In this document: in pieces, positions 8,696-19,066 of the stretch
How positions within the stretch are numbered: position 1 is the stretch's first letter
Layout: each line of letters opens with the position of its first letter
Assembly: GCF_017329605.1 (NCBI RefSeq)
Contig: NZ_JAFMTY010000003.1
Span: forward strand, 1 to 64,000
Source: Alicyclobacillus fructus
GTDB taxonomy: Bacteria > Bacillota > Bacilli > Alicyclobacillales > Alicyclobacillaceae
Reading direction: 5' to 3'
Length of the DNA stretch: 64,000 nucleotides
Translations under genes and position numbers: made by a program
The notes under the pieces: model-generated
The model's input: the letters and a program-made list of their open reading frames with translations, nothing else
What the model was told of the DNA's origin: nothing
The model's database searches: none

Positions 8696-8739
8696 GGGCG
8701 CCGGTCGCGCATACGAGCGCGGGTGGCGCCCTCGCTTTT
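8696..8739 (+). terminator. Terminator after the enoyl-CoA hydratase gene
   Basis: A stem GGGCGCC/GGCGCCC (8696-8702 with 8725-8731) encloses an inner CGCGC/GCGCG pairing and is followed by TTTT at 8736-8739. It closes the pxp-hydratase transcript. Confidence 0.6.
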
Positions 8740-8767
8740 GGGGTGCGAATGCCGCAAAAATGTCGGT

Positions 8768-8795
8768 TTGGAGACTGGACGTCATGTGCTAAACT
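8768..8795 (+). promoter_or_regulatory. SigA-type promoter of rpoE
   Basis: TTGGAG and TAAACT separated by 16 bases, with a TGC extended -10, lie about 90 bases upstream of rpoE. Confidence 0.5.
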
Positions 8796-8884
8796 TAGAT
8801 AACATGTAAGCCGGTCATTCGAGCTGTGTTCATGGGTCGAAGTTGGCCACCGGCCGATCCCGAGCTGGAAGGGAAGATTCCAAG

Positions 8885-9421
8885 ATGGCCATCTCACTGG
8901 CACGAACGGAACACGAGATACAGGAAATGCCTCTCGTGGAGCTCGTGTACGAGATCTTGAAAGCCCGCAAAGAACCCATGTACTTCCGCGATATCATGAA
9001 GGAAATTCAGGAACTCCGCCACATGACGGATGAACAGGTGGCGGACGTGATCGCGCGGGTGTTCACGGAAATCAACGTCGATGGCCGGTTCGTCTGTATT
9101 GGTCACAACGTCTGGGGGTTGAACCGTTGGTATCCGACGGATCGCAACGCCGAGCGCCTGTCGGGCGGTAAGAAGTTCATCCGCAAGACGGGCGACGCGT
9201 TTGGCGATGAGGAGGACGACGAAGAGGATTACGAGGAGGAGGACGTCCTCGAGGACGACGAGCTCGATTACGACGAGGTCGGGGCCGTCGAGGAGGAGTC
9301 CGAATTCGAGGACGTCGAAGTCGTGGAGGACGAGGACGGGATCCTGCCCGAAGACGACGAATACGACGATGCCCCGCTGTTCGACGAAGACGAGGAAGTC
9401 GAGGAAGACGAGGAGGACTGA
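8885..9421 (+). CDS. rpoE: RNA polymerase delta subunit
   Basis: The 178-residue protein has two halves. Residues about 12-82 form the HARE-HTH globular domain ('LVELVYEILKARKEPMYFRDI'-like, ending in 'HNVWGLNRWYPTD'), and about 100-178 are an unstructured tail made almost only of Asp and Glu. This is the classic delta subunit of Firmicutes RNA polymerase, which speeds recycling and increases promoter selectivity by keeping weakly bound nucleic acid off the enzyme. The Bacillus order rpoE-pyrG-spo0F is conserved here. ATG 8885 is preferred over the upstream GTG at 8843. Confidence 0.95.
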   Translation: MAISLARTEHEIQEMPLVELVYEILKARKEPMYFRDIMKEIQELRHMTDEQVADVIARVFTEINVDGRFVCIGHNVWGLNRWYPTDRNAERLSGGKKFIRKTGDAFGDEEDDEEDYEEEDVLEDDELDYDEVGAVEEESEFEDVEVVEDEDGILPEDDEYDDAPLFDEDEEVEEDEED

Positions 9422-9441
9422 AGTCTTCCGCGCCTTTCAGA

Positions 9442-9472
9442 CGCGTTCTGGACTTTCCGGAACGCGGTTTTT
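9442..9472 (+). terminator. Terminator after rpoE
   Basis: A 10-bp stem CGCGTTCTGG/CCGGAACGCG with loop ACTTT is followed by GTTTTT. It is a textbook intrinsic terminator between rpoE and pyrG. Confidence 0.85.
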
Positions 9473-9482
9473 GTGTGCTTAG

Positions 9483-11132
<1,650 letters not shown>

Positions 11133-11153
11133 CCTCTGAACGGCCTCCGTCCG

Positions 11154-11183
11154 ACAGGAATTTCGATCCTGTCCGGCGAAGAT
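11154..11183 (+). promoter_or_regulatory. Putative SigH promoter of spo0F
   Basis: ACAGGAATT (11154-11162), 12 bases, then GGCGAAGAT (11175-11183) fits the SigH pattern RnAGGAwww-n12-RnnGAATww with one mismatch. The -35 overlaps an inverted repeat ACAGGA/TCCTGT (11154-11172). SigH control of spo0F is established in B. subtilis. Confidence 0.55.
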
Positions 11184-11219
11184 CCTCGAGACGAGTTGAG
11201 CTAGCGAAGAGGTGGGGGC

Positions 11220-11597
11220 ATGGCGTACAAGGTGCTCGTGGTCGACGATCAGTTCGGGATCCGGGTGTTGTTGCACGAGGTGTTGCAGCGGGAAGGGTAT
11301 GAGGTGTTTCAGGCTGCCAACGGTCAGAGCGCCCTCAGTATCGTCGAACGTGAGCAGCCCGATCTCGTCCTGTTGGACATGAAGATCCCCGGCATGGATG
11401 GGTTGGAGATTCTGCGCAACATGCGGAAGCTTGGCGCCGACGCGAAGGTCATCATGATGACGGCGTATGGCGAACTGGATCTGATTCACGAAGCCATGGA
11501 GATGGGGGCCGTGGCCCACTTCACGAAGCCGTTCGACATCGACGAGCTGCGTCGGACCGTGAGGGAACAACTGGAGGCACGAGCCCGGGCGGAATGA
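11220..11597 (+). CDS. spo0F: Sporulation phosphorelay response regulator Spo0F
   Basis: The 125-residue protein is a stand-alone receiver domain. The acidic pocket (Asp9, Asp10), phosphorylation site Asp53, Thr81 and Lys103 are all present, and the '[15 protein letters not shown]' C-terminal segment is characteristic of Spo0F rather than of a general receiver. It receives phosphate from sporulation histidine kinases and passes it to Spo0B, then Spo0A. The location after pyrG matches Bacillus, but fbaA, which normally follows, is missing. A GAGGTGGGGG site precedes ATG 11220 and a SigH-like promoter lies just upstream. Confidence 0.95.
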   Translation: MAYKVLVVDDQFGIRVLLHEVLQREGYEVFQAANGQSALSIVEREQPDLVLLDMKIPGMDGLEILRNMRKLGADAKVIMMTAYGELDLIHEAMEMGAVAHFTKPFDIDELRRTVREQLEARARAE

Positions 11598-11642
11598 AGG
11601 TTCGCCGCGCGAGTCGAAAAGTGGGTTGCCGCGCCGAAAGCA

Positions 11643-11676
11643 TGGTATCATAGAAATGGTACGCGGATGATCCGCG
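11643..11676 (+). promoter_or_regulatory. Extended -10 promoter and leader hairpin of the transaldolase gene
   Basis: TGG-TATCAT (11643-11651) is an extended -10. It is followed by a small hairpin CGCGGA/TCCGCG at 11662-11676 in the expected leader. Confidence 0.4.
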
Positions 11677-11760
11677 CAAGCCCTCAGGTGAGCCGAGCAG
11701 AGAGAGAACCCGTGGCGACCGGAGGACCGGAGATTTTGGGGACAGGAGAGGATGAGGAAC

Positions 11761-12408
11761 ATGAAACTGTTCATCGATACCGCGAACGTCGATGAAATTC
11801 GCCGCGCCGCGGACATGGGGATTCTGAGCGGCGTCACGACGAACCCCAGCCTCGTGGCCAAGGAAGGCCGCGACTTCATTCAAGTGCTGAAGGAAATCGT
11901 CGAGATCGTCGACGGCCCCATCAGCGCGGAGGTTGTGAGCCTCGACGCCGAGGGGATGGTCAAGGAGGCGCTGCCGCTCGCGGAGATTCACCCGAACATC
12001 GTCATCAAGATCCCGATGACGGCCGAGGGCCTGAAGGCGGTTCACCAACTCGCGAAGCGGGGCATTCGCACCAACGTCACGCTCATCTTCAGCGCGAACC
12101 AGGCGCTGCTTGCCGCCCGTGCAGGCGCCTCGTTTGTCAGCCCGTTCATTGGCCGGCTGGATGACATCAGCATGGACGGCGTCGAGTTGATTGCGGACAT
12201 CGCTCAGATCTTCGACATCCACGGTATCGAGACGGAGATCATCGCGGCCAGCATTCGCCACCCGATGCACGTGACCGCCGCGGCCAAGGCCGGGGCGCAC
12301 ATCGCGACCTGCCCGTTCAGCGTGCTGGATCAGATGATCAAGCATCCGCTGACGGATCGCGGCATCGAGCGGTTTTTGGCCGATTGGAATAAGCTGAATC
12401 AGAAGTGA
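11761..12408 (+). CDS. tal: Transaldolase (fructose-6-phosphate aldolase-like, TalB subfamily 3B)
   Basis: The 215-residue TIM-barrel protein starts [12 protein letters not shown] and contains [13 protein letters not shown], the Schiff-base lysine Lys83 in 'NIVIKIPMT', and '[19 protein letters not shown]', which together define the short transaldolase/FSA family. The likely reaction is transfer of a dihydroxyacetone unit between sugar phosphates in the pentose phosphate pathway. I prefer ATG 11761 (9 bases from GAGAGG) to ATG 11752, which sits almost on the ribosome binding site. It occupies the position of ywjH between spo0F and rho in Bacillus. Confidence 0.93.
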   Translation: MKLFIDTANVDEIRRAADMGILSGVTTNPSLVAKEGRDFIQVLKEIVEIVDGPISAEVVSLDAEGMVKEALPLAEIHPNIVIKIPMTAEGLKAVHQLAKRGIRTNVTLIFSANQALLAARAGASFVSPFIGRLDDISMDGVELIADIAQIFDIHGIETEIIAASIRHPMHVTAAAKAGAHIATCPFSVLDQMIKHPLTDRGIERFLADWNKLNQK

Positions 12409-12415
12409 CCATGGC

Positions 12416-12442
12416 GCCAGGGCTGGAGTGTCCAGCCCTGGC
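12416..12442 (+). terminator. Perfect 12-bp hairpin after the transaldolase gene
   Basis: CCAGGGCTGGA and TCCAGCCCTGG pair with loop GTG, plus a closing G-C pair. There is no uridine run directly after it (only CTTTTCG 12 bases on). Termination may need help, or the hairpin may protect the 3' end. Confidence 0.55.
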
Positions 12443-12483
12443 TCGCTTCGGATGGCTTTTCGTTCATTCGACATCCATCGCCC

Positions 12484-12512
12484 TTGTAGAAACACAAATG
12501 CGTGATTATACT
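12484..12512 (+). promoter_or_regulatory. SigA-type promoter of rho
   Basis: TTGTAG and TATACT are spaced by exactly 17 bases. The predicted start of transcription is about 275 bases before the rho coding region. Confidence 0.6.
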
Positions 12513-12518
12513 ACGGAT

Positions 12519-12793
12519 AGCCGCAACAACGTCCGGTTGAGCCGTTGGATTCGCTTCTCCGCGCTCCTCGCGCGCAGCGTTCATTCCTCGCCTTGAAGAC
12601 TCCAATGGGCTTCACCTGGATGGCACGTTCCGTGCTGGATTGCCTCTTTCCATGCTGTGATTCAGGTCCCCGAGTGGTATGAGAACAAGCCGCGACGACG
12701 CAAGGCGCATAACATGTTGCAGCCCGCCTCAAGCCGTCTAACTTTGCCCGGGCGCGGCGTGTGCCGCCGGGACAGGATTGTGAGGGACGATGC
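12519..12793 (+). other. Long 5' leader of rho
   Basis: About 275 bases of untranslated leader separate the promoter from the rho start. I see no intrinsic terminator and no convincing protein in it. Rho genes in other bacteria are autogenously attenuated in their leaders, so this stretch may hold Rho-binding sites. Confidence 0.4.
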
Positions 12794-14098
12794 TTGGACA
12801 TTCGAGAACTTGAAGAAAAGAAATTAACAGATCTATACAAATATGCTCGAGAATTTCAGATCCCGCACTATGGATCGATGAAAAAGAAAGAGCTGATTTT
12901 TGCCATTCTGAAGGCGCAGGCTGAGCGGGACGGCCTCATGTTCGCCGAGGGCGTGCTCGAGATCATGCCGGAAGGCTACGGTTTCCTGCGGCCCGTGGGG
13001 TATCTGCCGAGCCAAGAAGACATTTATGTCGCGGCATCGCAAATTCGGCGCTTCGACCTTCGTACGGGCGATCTGGTGAGTGGGAAAGTCCGTCCGCCCA
13101 AGGAGAATGAACGCTATTTCGGTCTGTTGCACGTGGAGGCCGTGAACGGTTACAGTCCCGAGGTTGCGGCCGAACGGCTTCATTTCGCAGCGCTCACCCC
13201 GCTCTTCCCTTCTGAACGCATCGTTCTCGAGACGACACCGGAAAATCTGGCGACCCGTCTCATTGATCTGTTCGCTCCTATCGGTTTTGGGCAGCGCGGC
13301 ATGATTGTGGCGCCCCCCAAGGCGGGGAAAACGGTCCTGTTGAAGGAGATTGCCCACAGCATCGCCACCAACTATCCGGACGTACACCTGTTTGTCCTGC
13401 TCATCGATGAGCGGCCCGAAGAGGTCACCGACATGCAGAGATCGGTCAAGGGCGAGGTCATCGCCTCTACGTTTGACGAAGTGCCGGAAAATCACATCAA
13501 GGTGTCCGAACTCGTCCTCGAGCGGGCGTTGCGCCTCGTCGAGCACAAGCAGGACGTGGTCATCCTGCTCGACAGCCTCACTCGTTTGACCCGCGCTTAC
13601 AACCTCGTTGTTCCCCCGTCGGGCCGCACGTTGTCAGGGGGTATCGATCCGGCCGCATTCCATCGCCCGAAGCGGTTTTTCGGCGCGGCCCGCAACGTCG
13701 AGGAGGGCGGAAGCCTGACCATCCTCGCCACCGCGCTCATCGACACCGGTTCGCGCATGGACGATGTCATCTACGAGGAGTTTAAGGGCACGGGCAACAT
13801 GGAACTGCATCTGGACCGCAGGTTGGCCGAGAAGCGCGTGTTCCCCTCCATCGACATCCGCCGATCCGGCACGCGGCGCGAGGAGGCGCTCATGCCGAAA
13901 GAAGAATTGGAAAAAGTGTGGGCGATTCGCAAGTCCATGGGTGACCATCAGGACTTCACCGAGATGTTCCTGCGCAAGTTCCGGCATTATAAGACCAATA
14001 AGGAGTTCCTCGACAGCCTGAGCCTCAATCGCGTCGAGCGAAAACCGGTTGCGAGCGCGGAGAAGCCGCCGGCTCAACCGGTCACGACCGAGACCTAA
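12794..14098 (+). CDS. rho: Transcription termination factor Rho
   Basis: The 434-residue protein has the N-terminal helical domain ([13 protein letters not shown]), the cold-shock-like RNA-binding domain (about 55-125), and a RecA-type ATPase core with Walker A APPKAGKT (about 174-181), '[13 protein letters not shown]', the Walker B segment '[16 protein letters not shown]' and the Q-loop region. It binds C-rich RNA and releases RNA polymerase by ATP-driven translocation. The TTG 12794 start has GAGGG 7 bases upstream; an upstream in-frame GTG lacks a site. Gene order with rpmE downstream matches Bacillus. Confidence 0.96.
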   Translation: MDIRELEEKKLTDLYKYAREFQIPHYGSMKKKELIFAILKAQAERDGLMFAEGVLEIMPEGYGFLRPVGYLPSQEDIYVAASQIRRFDLRTGDLVSGKVRPPKENERYFGLLHVEAVNGYSPEVAAERLHFAALTPLFPSERIVLETTPENLATRLIDLFAPIGFGQRGMIVAPPKAGKTVLLKEIAHSIATNYPDVHLFVLLIDERPEEVTDMQRSVKGEVIASTFDEVPENHIKVSELVLERALRLVEHKQDVVILLDSLTRLTRAYNLVVPPSGRTLSGGIDPAAFHRPKRFFGAARNVEEGGSLTILATALIDTGSRMDDVIYEEFKGTGNMELHLDRRLAEKRVFPSIDIRRSGTRREEALMPKEELEKVWAIRKSMGDHQDFTEMFLRKFRHYKTNKEFLDSLSLNRVERKPVASAEKPPAQPVTTET

Positions 14099-14105
14099 CG
14101 CGCAA

Positions 14106-14132
14106 GAACCCCTCCGGCGCGTGGAGGGGTTC
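14106..14132 (+). terminator. 10-bp hairpin after rho
   Basis: GAACCCCTCC and GGAGGGGTTC pair around a 7-base loop, 8 bases after the rho stop. No uridine tract follows, so it is a weak or assisted terminator. Confidence 0.5.
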
Positions 14133-14201
14133 GCGGGTTCTATGGCCAAACGCTGCGCGGGCGCAGCGGATGCTAAAATGGTTTCGGCGCGGCGCGATGC
14201 A

Positions 14202-14411
14202 TCACTCGTCTTCGTCGGGCCATGGAGGCAGAAAGACAAAGCTGGGCTGATTTTGGGCGGATGGTGCCGATGACACAGCTTGGACGGGAGCGCTGTGCTG
14301 CGTTTGCACGGCGTTTGCCATGGCGGTGCTGGCCCACATCCACACGCTCCCCGACCCTGCCGATGCGGCAAGGACAGCCAACGTACGGGCAAGAAATCGC
14401 TGCTTGTTCAC
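14202..14411 (-). CDS. Small secreted protein of unknown function
   Basis: The 69-residue minus-strand product starts at GTG 14411, 9 bases after an AAAGGA site. It has a signal peptide: basic NKQRF, a hydrophobic core around residues 7-28, and an AMANA cleavage region near residue 33. The predicted mature part is only about 36 residues, rich in Ser, Pro, Ala and Gln, ending in an acidic PPWPDEDE tail. I do not recognise a family. It lies alone between rho and rpmE, where Bacillus has no such gene. The same frame stays open much further upstream but without start signals, so the short form is preferred. Confidence 0.5.
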   Translation of the reverse strand: MNKQRFLARTLAVLAASAGSGSVWMWASTAMANAVQTQHSAPVQAVSSAPSAQNQPSFVFLPPWPDEDE

Positions 14412-14734
14412 AACTCGCCATCCTTTCGTTTCATGTCGTTTCACTCGCCTGGCTCTGATGGCCTTGCGTCTTGTTCCAAGGGCCCTTGGAATCCTGCGCG
14501 CATCTTGAGCATATCCGCGCGCAGCCATGCGCAGCAATGCCGTGCGGTATGAATCTCTTACGATCGTGGAGACCTCCGTCGGTTGTGGACACGTGCGTCT
14601 ATGGGCCGCTTGCGGAGATGGGTGAATCGGCCTCCCACTGGAATTGTCCGCGCGACAGCGATGCGCTGGGAGGCCCGTCGCGCTTCGGAATGGCGTGGCG
14701 TATGGCCCGATGTTGGTCGAGGGAGTACGGGTGG

Positions 14735-14763
14735 ATGACAAGAGGGAAAGCTTTTGTTATAAT
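14735..14763 (+). promoter_or_regulatory. SigA-type promoter of rpmE
   Basis: ATGACA and TATAAT with 17-base spacing and a TGT extended -10, ending 36 bases before the rpmE start. The best-formed vegetative promoter in this part of the window. Confidence 0.75.
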
Positions 14764-14799
14764 CAATCGCAGTGTGCTCAAGCAGATAGGGGTGAAACG

Positions 14800-15015
14800 A
14801 TGAAGCCGGACATTCATCCGACCTACCATACAGTGACGGTGACGTGCGCTTGCGGAGAGACGTTCGAAACCGGATCGACCAAGGAGTCCATCCGCGTGGA
14901 GATTTGCTCGAAGTGCCACCCGTTCTTCACCGGCAAGCAGAAGTTTGTCGATTCGGGCGGCCGAGTTGATCGGTTCAACCGCAAGTATGGGCTTCAGCCT
15001 CAAGGCGAGCGCTGA
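14800..15015 (+). CDS. rpmE: 50S ribosomal protein L31
   Basis: The 71-residue protein has the L31 core '[19 protein letters not shown]' followed by [16 protein letters not shown]. The CxC and CxxC pairs are intact, so this is the zinc-binding (C+) form, which in Bacillus is the L31 used under zinc-replete conditions. ATG 14800 follows AGGGGTG. Position behind rho is as in Bacillus; tdk, which often lies between rpmE and prfA, is absent. Confidence 0.97.
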   Translation: MKPDIHPTYHTVTVTCACGETFETGSTKESIRVEICSKCHPFFTGKQKFVDSGGRVDRFNRKYGLQPQGER

Positions 15016-15035
15016 GCGAGAAGGAGATGCAAGCC

Positions 15036-15071
15036 ATGGTTGGCTCACCGGCCGCTATGAGAGGCGGGTGA
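15036..15071 (+). CDS. Possible 11-residue leader peptide before prfA
   Basis: An AAGGAG site (15021-15026) is followed at 9 bases by ATG 15036 and the short frame [11 protein letters not shown], ending at TGA 15069. The frame runs through both arms of the hairpin that separates rpmE from prfA, so translating it would melt the hairpin. This is a geometry-based suggestion only; it could be chance. Confidence 0.25.
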   Translation: MVGSPAAMRGG

Positions 15072-15089
15072 GCCTGCTTTGGCTTTTTT
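15042..15089 (+). terminator. Terminator/attenuator between rpmE and prfA
   Basis: GGCTCACC (15042-15049) pairs with GGTGAGCC (15067-15074). A competing small hairpin AGCC/GGCT (15071-15084) runs directly into TTTTTT. The two structures share bases and cannot both form, as in attenuators. Confidence 0.55.
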
Positions 15090-15171
15090 CTGTTCATGGA
15101 GGATTCCCGATCTTCATTCCTGGAGGGACCGACCTGGGAATGAGGCTGGGGATGGCGAGGGAGGTGCGTCG

Positions 15172-16242
15172 ATGTTCGAACGGCTGGCGAGCATGGAAGA
15201 GCGGTATGAACACCTGAGCCAGCTTCTCTGCAGGCCGGACGTGGTGTCCGAGCCGGAGAAGCTCCGGTCGTACGCCAAGGAACAAGCGGAGTTGGCGGAG
15301 CCGGTCGAGGTCTACCGCGAGTGGAAGAAGGTCACCCAGAACATCGACGAGGCCAAGGCGATGTTGCAGGATAAGCTCGATGACGAAATGCGCGAGTTCG
15401 TCCGAGCGGAATTGGCGGATTTGCAACGTCGGCGGGAGGGCCTGGAACATCGGCTGCAAATTCTTCTCCTCCCTAAAGATCCAAACGACGACAAGGACGT
15501 GTTCGTGGAAATCCGCGCCGCTGCGGGAGGCGAAGAGGCGGCGTTGTTCGCCGCAGAACTGCTGCGGATGTACCAGCGGTACGCCGAAAAGCACGGCTGG
15601 AAGACGGAGATCATCGACGCGAGCTACACGGACATGGGCGGTTTCCGGGAAGTCGTGATGGCCGTGCACGGCAAGGGCGCGTATGCCAAGTTGAAGTTCG
15701 AGAGCGGCACGCATCGCGTGCAGCGCGTTCCTGTGACGGAATCCGGCGGCCGCATCCACACGTCCACGGCGACCGTGGCGGTCTTGCCCGAGGTGGAGGA
15801 GGTCGAAGTGGAGATCCACGAAAAGGATCTTCGCATCGACACCTTCTGCTCGACGGGGCCCGGTGGGCAAAGCGTGAACACCACGCAGTCGGCGGTGCGG
15901 ATTACGCACCTGCCCACGGGCATCGTGGTTTCGTGTCAGGACGAGAAATCTCAGCTGAAAAATAAGGAAAAAGCGATGCGGGTGTTGCGCGCGCGCCTGT
16001 ACGAGAAGGCTCAGCGCGAGCAACAGGAGGAAGTGGCAGCTCAGCGCCGCCTTCAGGTGGGCACGGGCGATCGCAGTGAGCGCATTCGCACGTACAACTT
16101 TCCGCAGAGCCGCGTGACGGATCATCGCATAGGATTGACATTGCACAAACTGGACGCCGTCTTGGACGGTGAGCTGGACGAGATCATCCAGGCGCTCATC
16201 GTCGAGAGTCAGGCGGAAATGCTGAGGGTCAGGGAAGCATGA
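15172..16242 (+). CDS. prfA: Peptide chain release factor 1
   Basis: The 356-residue class I release factor reads UAA and UAG stop codons and triggers peptidyl-tRNA hydrolysis. The GGQ motif lies at 231-233 in TGPGGQSVN, and the stop-codon-reading PVT tripeptide is in '[12 protein letters not shown]', which marks RF1 rather than RF2. GGGAGG is 7 bases before ATG 15172. The stop overlaps prmC (ATGA), whose product methylates the GGQ glutamine of this protein. Confidence 0.97.
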   Translation: MFERLASMEERYEHLSQLLCRPDVVSEPEKLRSYAKEQAELAEPVEVYREWKKVTQNIDEAKAMLQDKLDDEMREFVRAELADLQRRREGLEHRLQILLLPKDPNDDKDVFVEIRAAAGGEEAALFAAELLRMYQRYAEKHGWKTEIIDASYTDMGGFREVVMAVHGKGAYAKLKFESGTHRVQRVPVTESGGRIHTSTATVAVLPEVEEVEVEIHEKDLRIDTFCSTGPGGQSVNTTQSAVRITHLPTGIVVSCQDEKSQLKNKEKAMRVLRARLYEKAQREQQEEVAAQRRLQVGTGDRSERIRTYNFPQSRVTDHRIGLTLHKLDAVLDGELDEIIQALIVESQAEMLRVREA

Positions 16243-17177
16243 GCGAGGCCAAGTACTTTGTCGCAAGGTTGTTGAAGGCAATCGCGGAACAACTTCCCCA
16301 GTCACCGGCCTACCGAGAGTTGCCGCTCGACGAGCGCAAGCGGCTTGCCGAGCGGGAAGCGGAGCAGATTGTGGCGCATGCGTTCGGTTGGGATCGCGTC
16401 AAGCTTCTCCAGTCGTTGGGCGACGAGGTGCCGGAGGAGATTGCGGAGCGGGCAGCCCGCTTGGCGGCGCTGCGAGTACAGGGAGAGCCGCTCGCCTACG
16501 TCCTCGGGAAGCAGGACTTCTACGGCCGCACGTTTGAGGTGGGGCCTGAGTGTCTCATCCCCCGCCCAGATACGGAGGTCTTGGTCGAGGAGGCCATCCG
16601 CTTTTTGAAGAGGATGCCGAGCGGGACGCGCGTGATCGACGTGGGGACCGGGTCGGGCTGCATCGCGGTCTCGATTGCGCTCGCGTGCCCGGGGGTATCG
16701 GTCACCGCGGTGGATCTGTCGATGGACGCGCTGGCGGTGGCGCGACGCAACGCGGAGCGCCTCGGCGCCGTGGTCGACTGGGCGGCTGCGGACGGCATCG
16801 AGTGGCTCATCGAGCGGGCGGAGCGAGGCCGCCCGTGGCACGCCATCGTCAGCAATCCGCCGTACATTCCCACGGACGAGATCGACCAGCTCGAGCCCTC
16901 CGTGCGCCACTACGAGCCGCGGCTTGCGCTCGACGGCGGCGAGGACGGGCTGCAGTTTTACAGGCGAATTGCGGCGTTGCCGCCGCACGTCCTGGCCCGC
17001 GGCCGGGCGGGCGTGTTCCTCGAAGTGGGGCACAACCAGGCCGAGGAGGTCGCCCGGCTGTTTGCGCCATGGCGAGATCGGGGATTTCGCGTGCGCAAGG
17101 TCAAGGACCTGCGCGGTGTCGATCGCGTCATCGCCGTGACGCGCGAGCCGGGATCGCCGGAGTCTGGGAATCTTTGA
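16239..17177 (+). CDS. prmC: Release factor glutamine methyltransferase
   Basis: This 312-residue SAM-dependent methyltransferase modifies the glutamine of the GGQ motif in release factors. It has an N-terminal helical domain with '[14 protein letters not shown]', the SAM-binding motif [12 protein letters not shown] (about 129-140) and the catalytic NPPY at 206-209. Translational coupling to prfA through the ATGA overlap links the modifier with its substrate. Length is slightly above the family norm because of a short C-terminal extension. Confidence 0.96.
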   Translation: MSEAKYFVARLLKAIAEQLPQSPAYRELPLDERKRLAEREAEQIVAHAFGWDRVKLLQSLGDEVPEEIAERAARLAALRVQGEPLAYVLGKQDFYGRTFEVGPECLIPRPDTEVLVEEAIRFLKRMPSGTRVIDVGTGSGCIAVSIALACPGVSVTAVDLSMDALAVARRNAERLGAVVDWAAADGIEWLIERAERGRPWHAIVSNPPYIPTDEIDQLEPSVRHYEPRLALDGGEDGLQFYRRIAALPPHVLARGRAGVFLEVGHNQAEEVARLFAPWRDRGFRVRKVKDLRGVDRVIAVTREPGSPESGNL

Positions 17178-17201
17178 ATCTATCGCGCCGCGCTGCTAGC
17201 C

Positions 17202-17230
17202 GTTTAAGATTCGCCATCCCCGTCCATACT
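17202..17230 (+). promoter_or_regulatory. Putative SigF promoter of spoIIR
   Basis: GTTTA (17202-17206), 15 bases, then GTCCATACT (17222-17230) matches the SigF pattern GywTA-n15-GgnnAnAnT at all but one position. It lies 29 bases upstream of spoIIR, a known SigF-dependent gene in B. subtilis. Confidence 0.65.
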
Positions 17231-17259
17231 GACTGCCAGAACGGCAGGAGGGATGGACG

Positions 17260-17958
17260 ATGGGGTTTGCGAAGCGGTTTGCAGGATTTGTGGCAGCGGT
17301 GCTGGTGGGGGTCGTGCTGACGAGGACCGCCATGGCGCACACCACCCACGCGCGGGAGGCCGTGGACGGAGACGTGCTGGCGAGCATTGCCGCGCCGCAC
17401 GCGCCTGTCATCCCGGCGGACGCGCTTCGCCTGCGCATCATCGCCAACAGCGACAGCCCGCGCGATCAGGCGCTGAAGCTCGCGGTGCGCAATGCCGTGA
17501 TCGAACGCGTGGGCGGCTGGCTTCAGGGTGCGCACTCTGAGGCCGAGGCGCGCGCCATCGTCGAGGAACACGTGCCGCAGATCCGAGCGACCGCGTTGGC
17601 GGTGGAAGCCGCGTGGCACGTGGACGAGCCTGTGCAGGTGGAGGTGGCGCGCGTCCCGTTCCCCACCAAGGAATACGGCAACGTCATCTACCCTGCGGGC
17701 GAGTACGAGGCCCTGCGCATCGTGCTGGGACGAGGACAAGGCGCCAACTGGTGGTGCGTGCTGTACCCGCCGCTCTGCTTTATCGACATCACCGAAGGCG
17801 ACGCCGTCCCGAACACGGGAGGCTTTCCCGACCTGCCGCCGCTGGAGACGCTGTCCATCCCGACAGGCGACGGTCATACCCAAAAGGTGCAGGTGCGGCT
17901 TTGGACGCTCGATCACGCCGAGGAAATCGTTCGCGCGCTCACGGCGCGCTTGCGTTGA
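17260..17958 (+). CDS. spoIIR: Stage II sporulation protein R
   Basis: The 232-residue protein has an N-terminal signal peptide (hydrophobic 8-24, AMA cleavage region near 26) and the SpoIIR family core 'LRLRIIANSDSPRDQALKL' followed by 'PTKEYGNVIYPAGEYEALRIVLG' and 'NWWCVLYPPLCF'. It is made in the forespore under SigF, secreted into the space between the two membranes, and needed to trigger SpoIIGA to process pro-SigE in the mother cell. AGGAGGG stands before ATG 17260. The gene follows prmC as in Bacillus, and a SigF-like promoter precedes it. Confidence 0.95.
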   Translation: MGFAKRFAGFVAAVLVGVVLTRTAMAHTTHAREAVDGDVLASIAAPHAPVIPADALRLRIIANSDSPRDQALKLAVRNAVIERVGGWLQGAHSEAEARAIVEEHVPQIRATALAVEAAWHVDEPVQVEVARVPFPTKEYGNVIYPAGEYEALRIVLGRGQGANWWCVLYPPLCFIDITEGDAVPNTGGFPDLPPLETLSIPTGDGHTQKVQVRLWTLDHAEEIVRALTARLR

Positions 17959-17980
17959 CGACCGACGAGGAGAGGATCGA

Positions 17981-19066
17981 ATGCAACGGTTGACGGTGGC
18001 TGGAATACGCCACGAGGCGCAATTGCGCGAGATGTTGAAGGAACCCGCCCAGTCCTTGCGACGCGGCGGGCTTGTCGCGTTTCCCACCGAAACGGTCTAC
18101 GGCCTGGGCGCGAATGCGCTCGACGAAGAGGCGGTGAGGCGCATCTTCGCCGCCAAAGAGCGGCCGCGCGACAATCCGCTGATCGTGCACATTGCGAGCG
18201 AGGCCGATCTTCGCGACGTGATCGATGAAAACCAGCCGCTGCACGAGGATGTCAGGCGGCTCATGCGCGCGTTTTGGCCCGGACCGCTGACGCTTCTGTT
18301 GCCGGCGGGAGCGAGGCTTGCGCCATCCGTTCACCCGGGTCAGCCGCTCGTCGGCGTGCGGATGCCGGATCATCCGGTGGCTCGGGCGCTCATCGCCGAG
18401 GCGGGCGTGCCTGTGGCGGCGCCGAGCGCCAATCGCTCCGGCAGGCCCAGTCCGACCACGGCGGACGATGTGGCGGCCGATCTCGACGGCCGGATCGACT
18501 GGCTCGTCGACGGCGGGCCGTGCGCGTGGGGTGTGGAGTCGACGGTGCTCTTGTTGGAGCCGGACTGTGCGCGCATCCTCCGCCCCGGAGGTGTGACGCA
18601 GGAGATGATCGCGAGCGTGATCGACCGGCCGGTGCTGTACGCGGCCGATGTGTTCGATGCCGCCGCCTCGCCGCTTGCGCCGGGCATGAAATACCGGCAT
18701 TACGCCCCGAAGGCGAGGGTGCACGTCTGGTGGGGAGAAGCGGAGGCCATCGACGAGGCCATGCGCGCGTTTCTCCTGGAGGGCGTGCAGGATGACGACG
18801 ATCCGATGGTGCCTGCGCTCATCGCGCCCGACGACTTCGTGCGGCGGTTCGGGTGGGCGCTGGCGGAGGAGAGGCAGGCCGCGTTGCCGGCCGACGCGTA
18901 CGCAGAGGAACTGGCCCGCCACTTGTACCGCCTGTTGCGCGCCTTCGATCGCGCCGGCGCGACGGACATCCTGATCCACGGCGTCGATCCCGCGCATGGA
19001 ATCGGTGCGGCGGTGATGAACCGGTTGCACAAGGCGTCGTCTGGCCGAGTGCGCTGGGTGGGGTGA
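17981..19066 (+). CDS. tsaC: Threonylcarbamoyl-AMP synthase (Sua5/TsaC type)
   Basis: The 361-residue enzyme makes threonylcarbamoyl-AMP from threonine, bicarbonate and ATP, the first step of t6A37 tRNA modification. The YrdC domain (about 15-205) shows 'GGLVAFPTETVYGLGANA', KERPRDNPL and SANRSGRPSPT, which bind ATP and threonine. A C-terminal Sua5 domain (about 225-360) is present, so this is the long Sua5 form. It corresponds to ywlC in Bacillus. GAGGAGAGG precedes ATG 17981. Confidence 0.95.
   Translation: MQRLTVAGIRHEAQLREMLKEPAQSLRRGGLVAFPTETVYGLGANALDEEAVRRIFAAKERPRDNPLIVHIASEADLRDVIDENQPLHEDVRRLMRAFWPGPLTLLLPAGARLAPSVHPGQPLVGVRMPDHPVARALIAEAGVPVAAPSANRSGRPSPTTADDVAADLDGRIDWLVDGGPCAWGVESTVLLLEPDCARILRPGGVTQEMIASVIDRPVLYAADVFDAAASPLAPGMKYRHYAPKARVHVWWGEAEAIDEAMRAFLLEGVQDDDDPMVPALIAPDDFVRRFGWALAEERQAALPADAYAEELARHLYRLLRAFDRAGATDILIHGVDPAHGIGAAVMNRLHKASSGRVRWVG

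Noticed and set aside
14412-14741. Upstream extension of the small secreted protein on the minus strand
   Set aside because: It overlaps the rpmE promoter region, lacks a start signal and would bury the signal peptide inside the protein.
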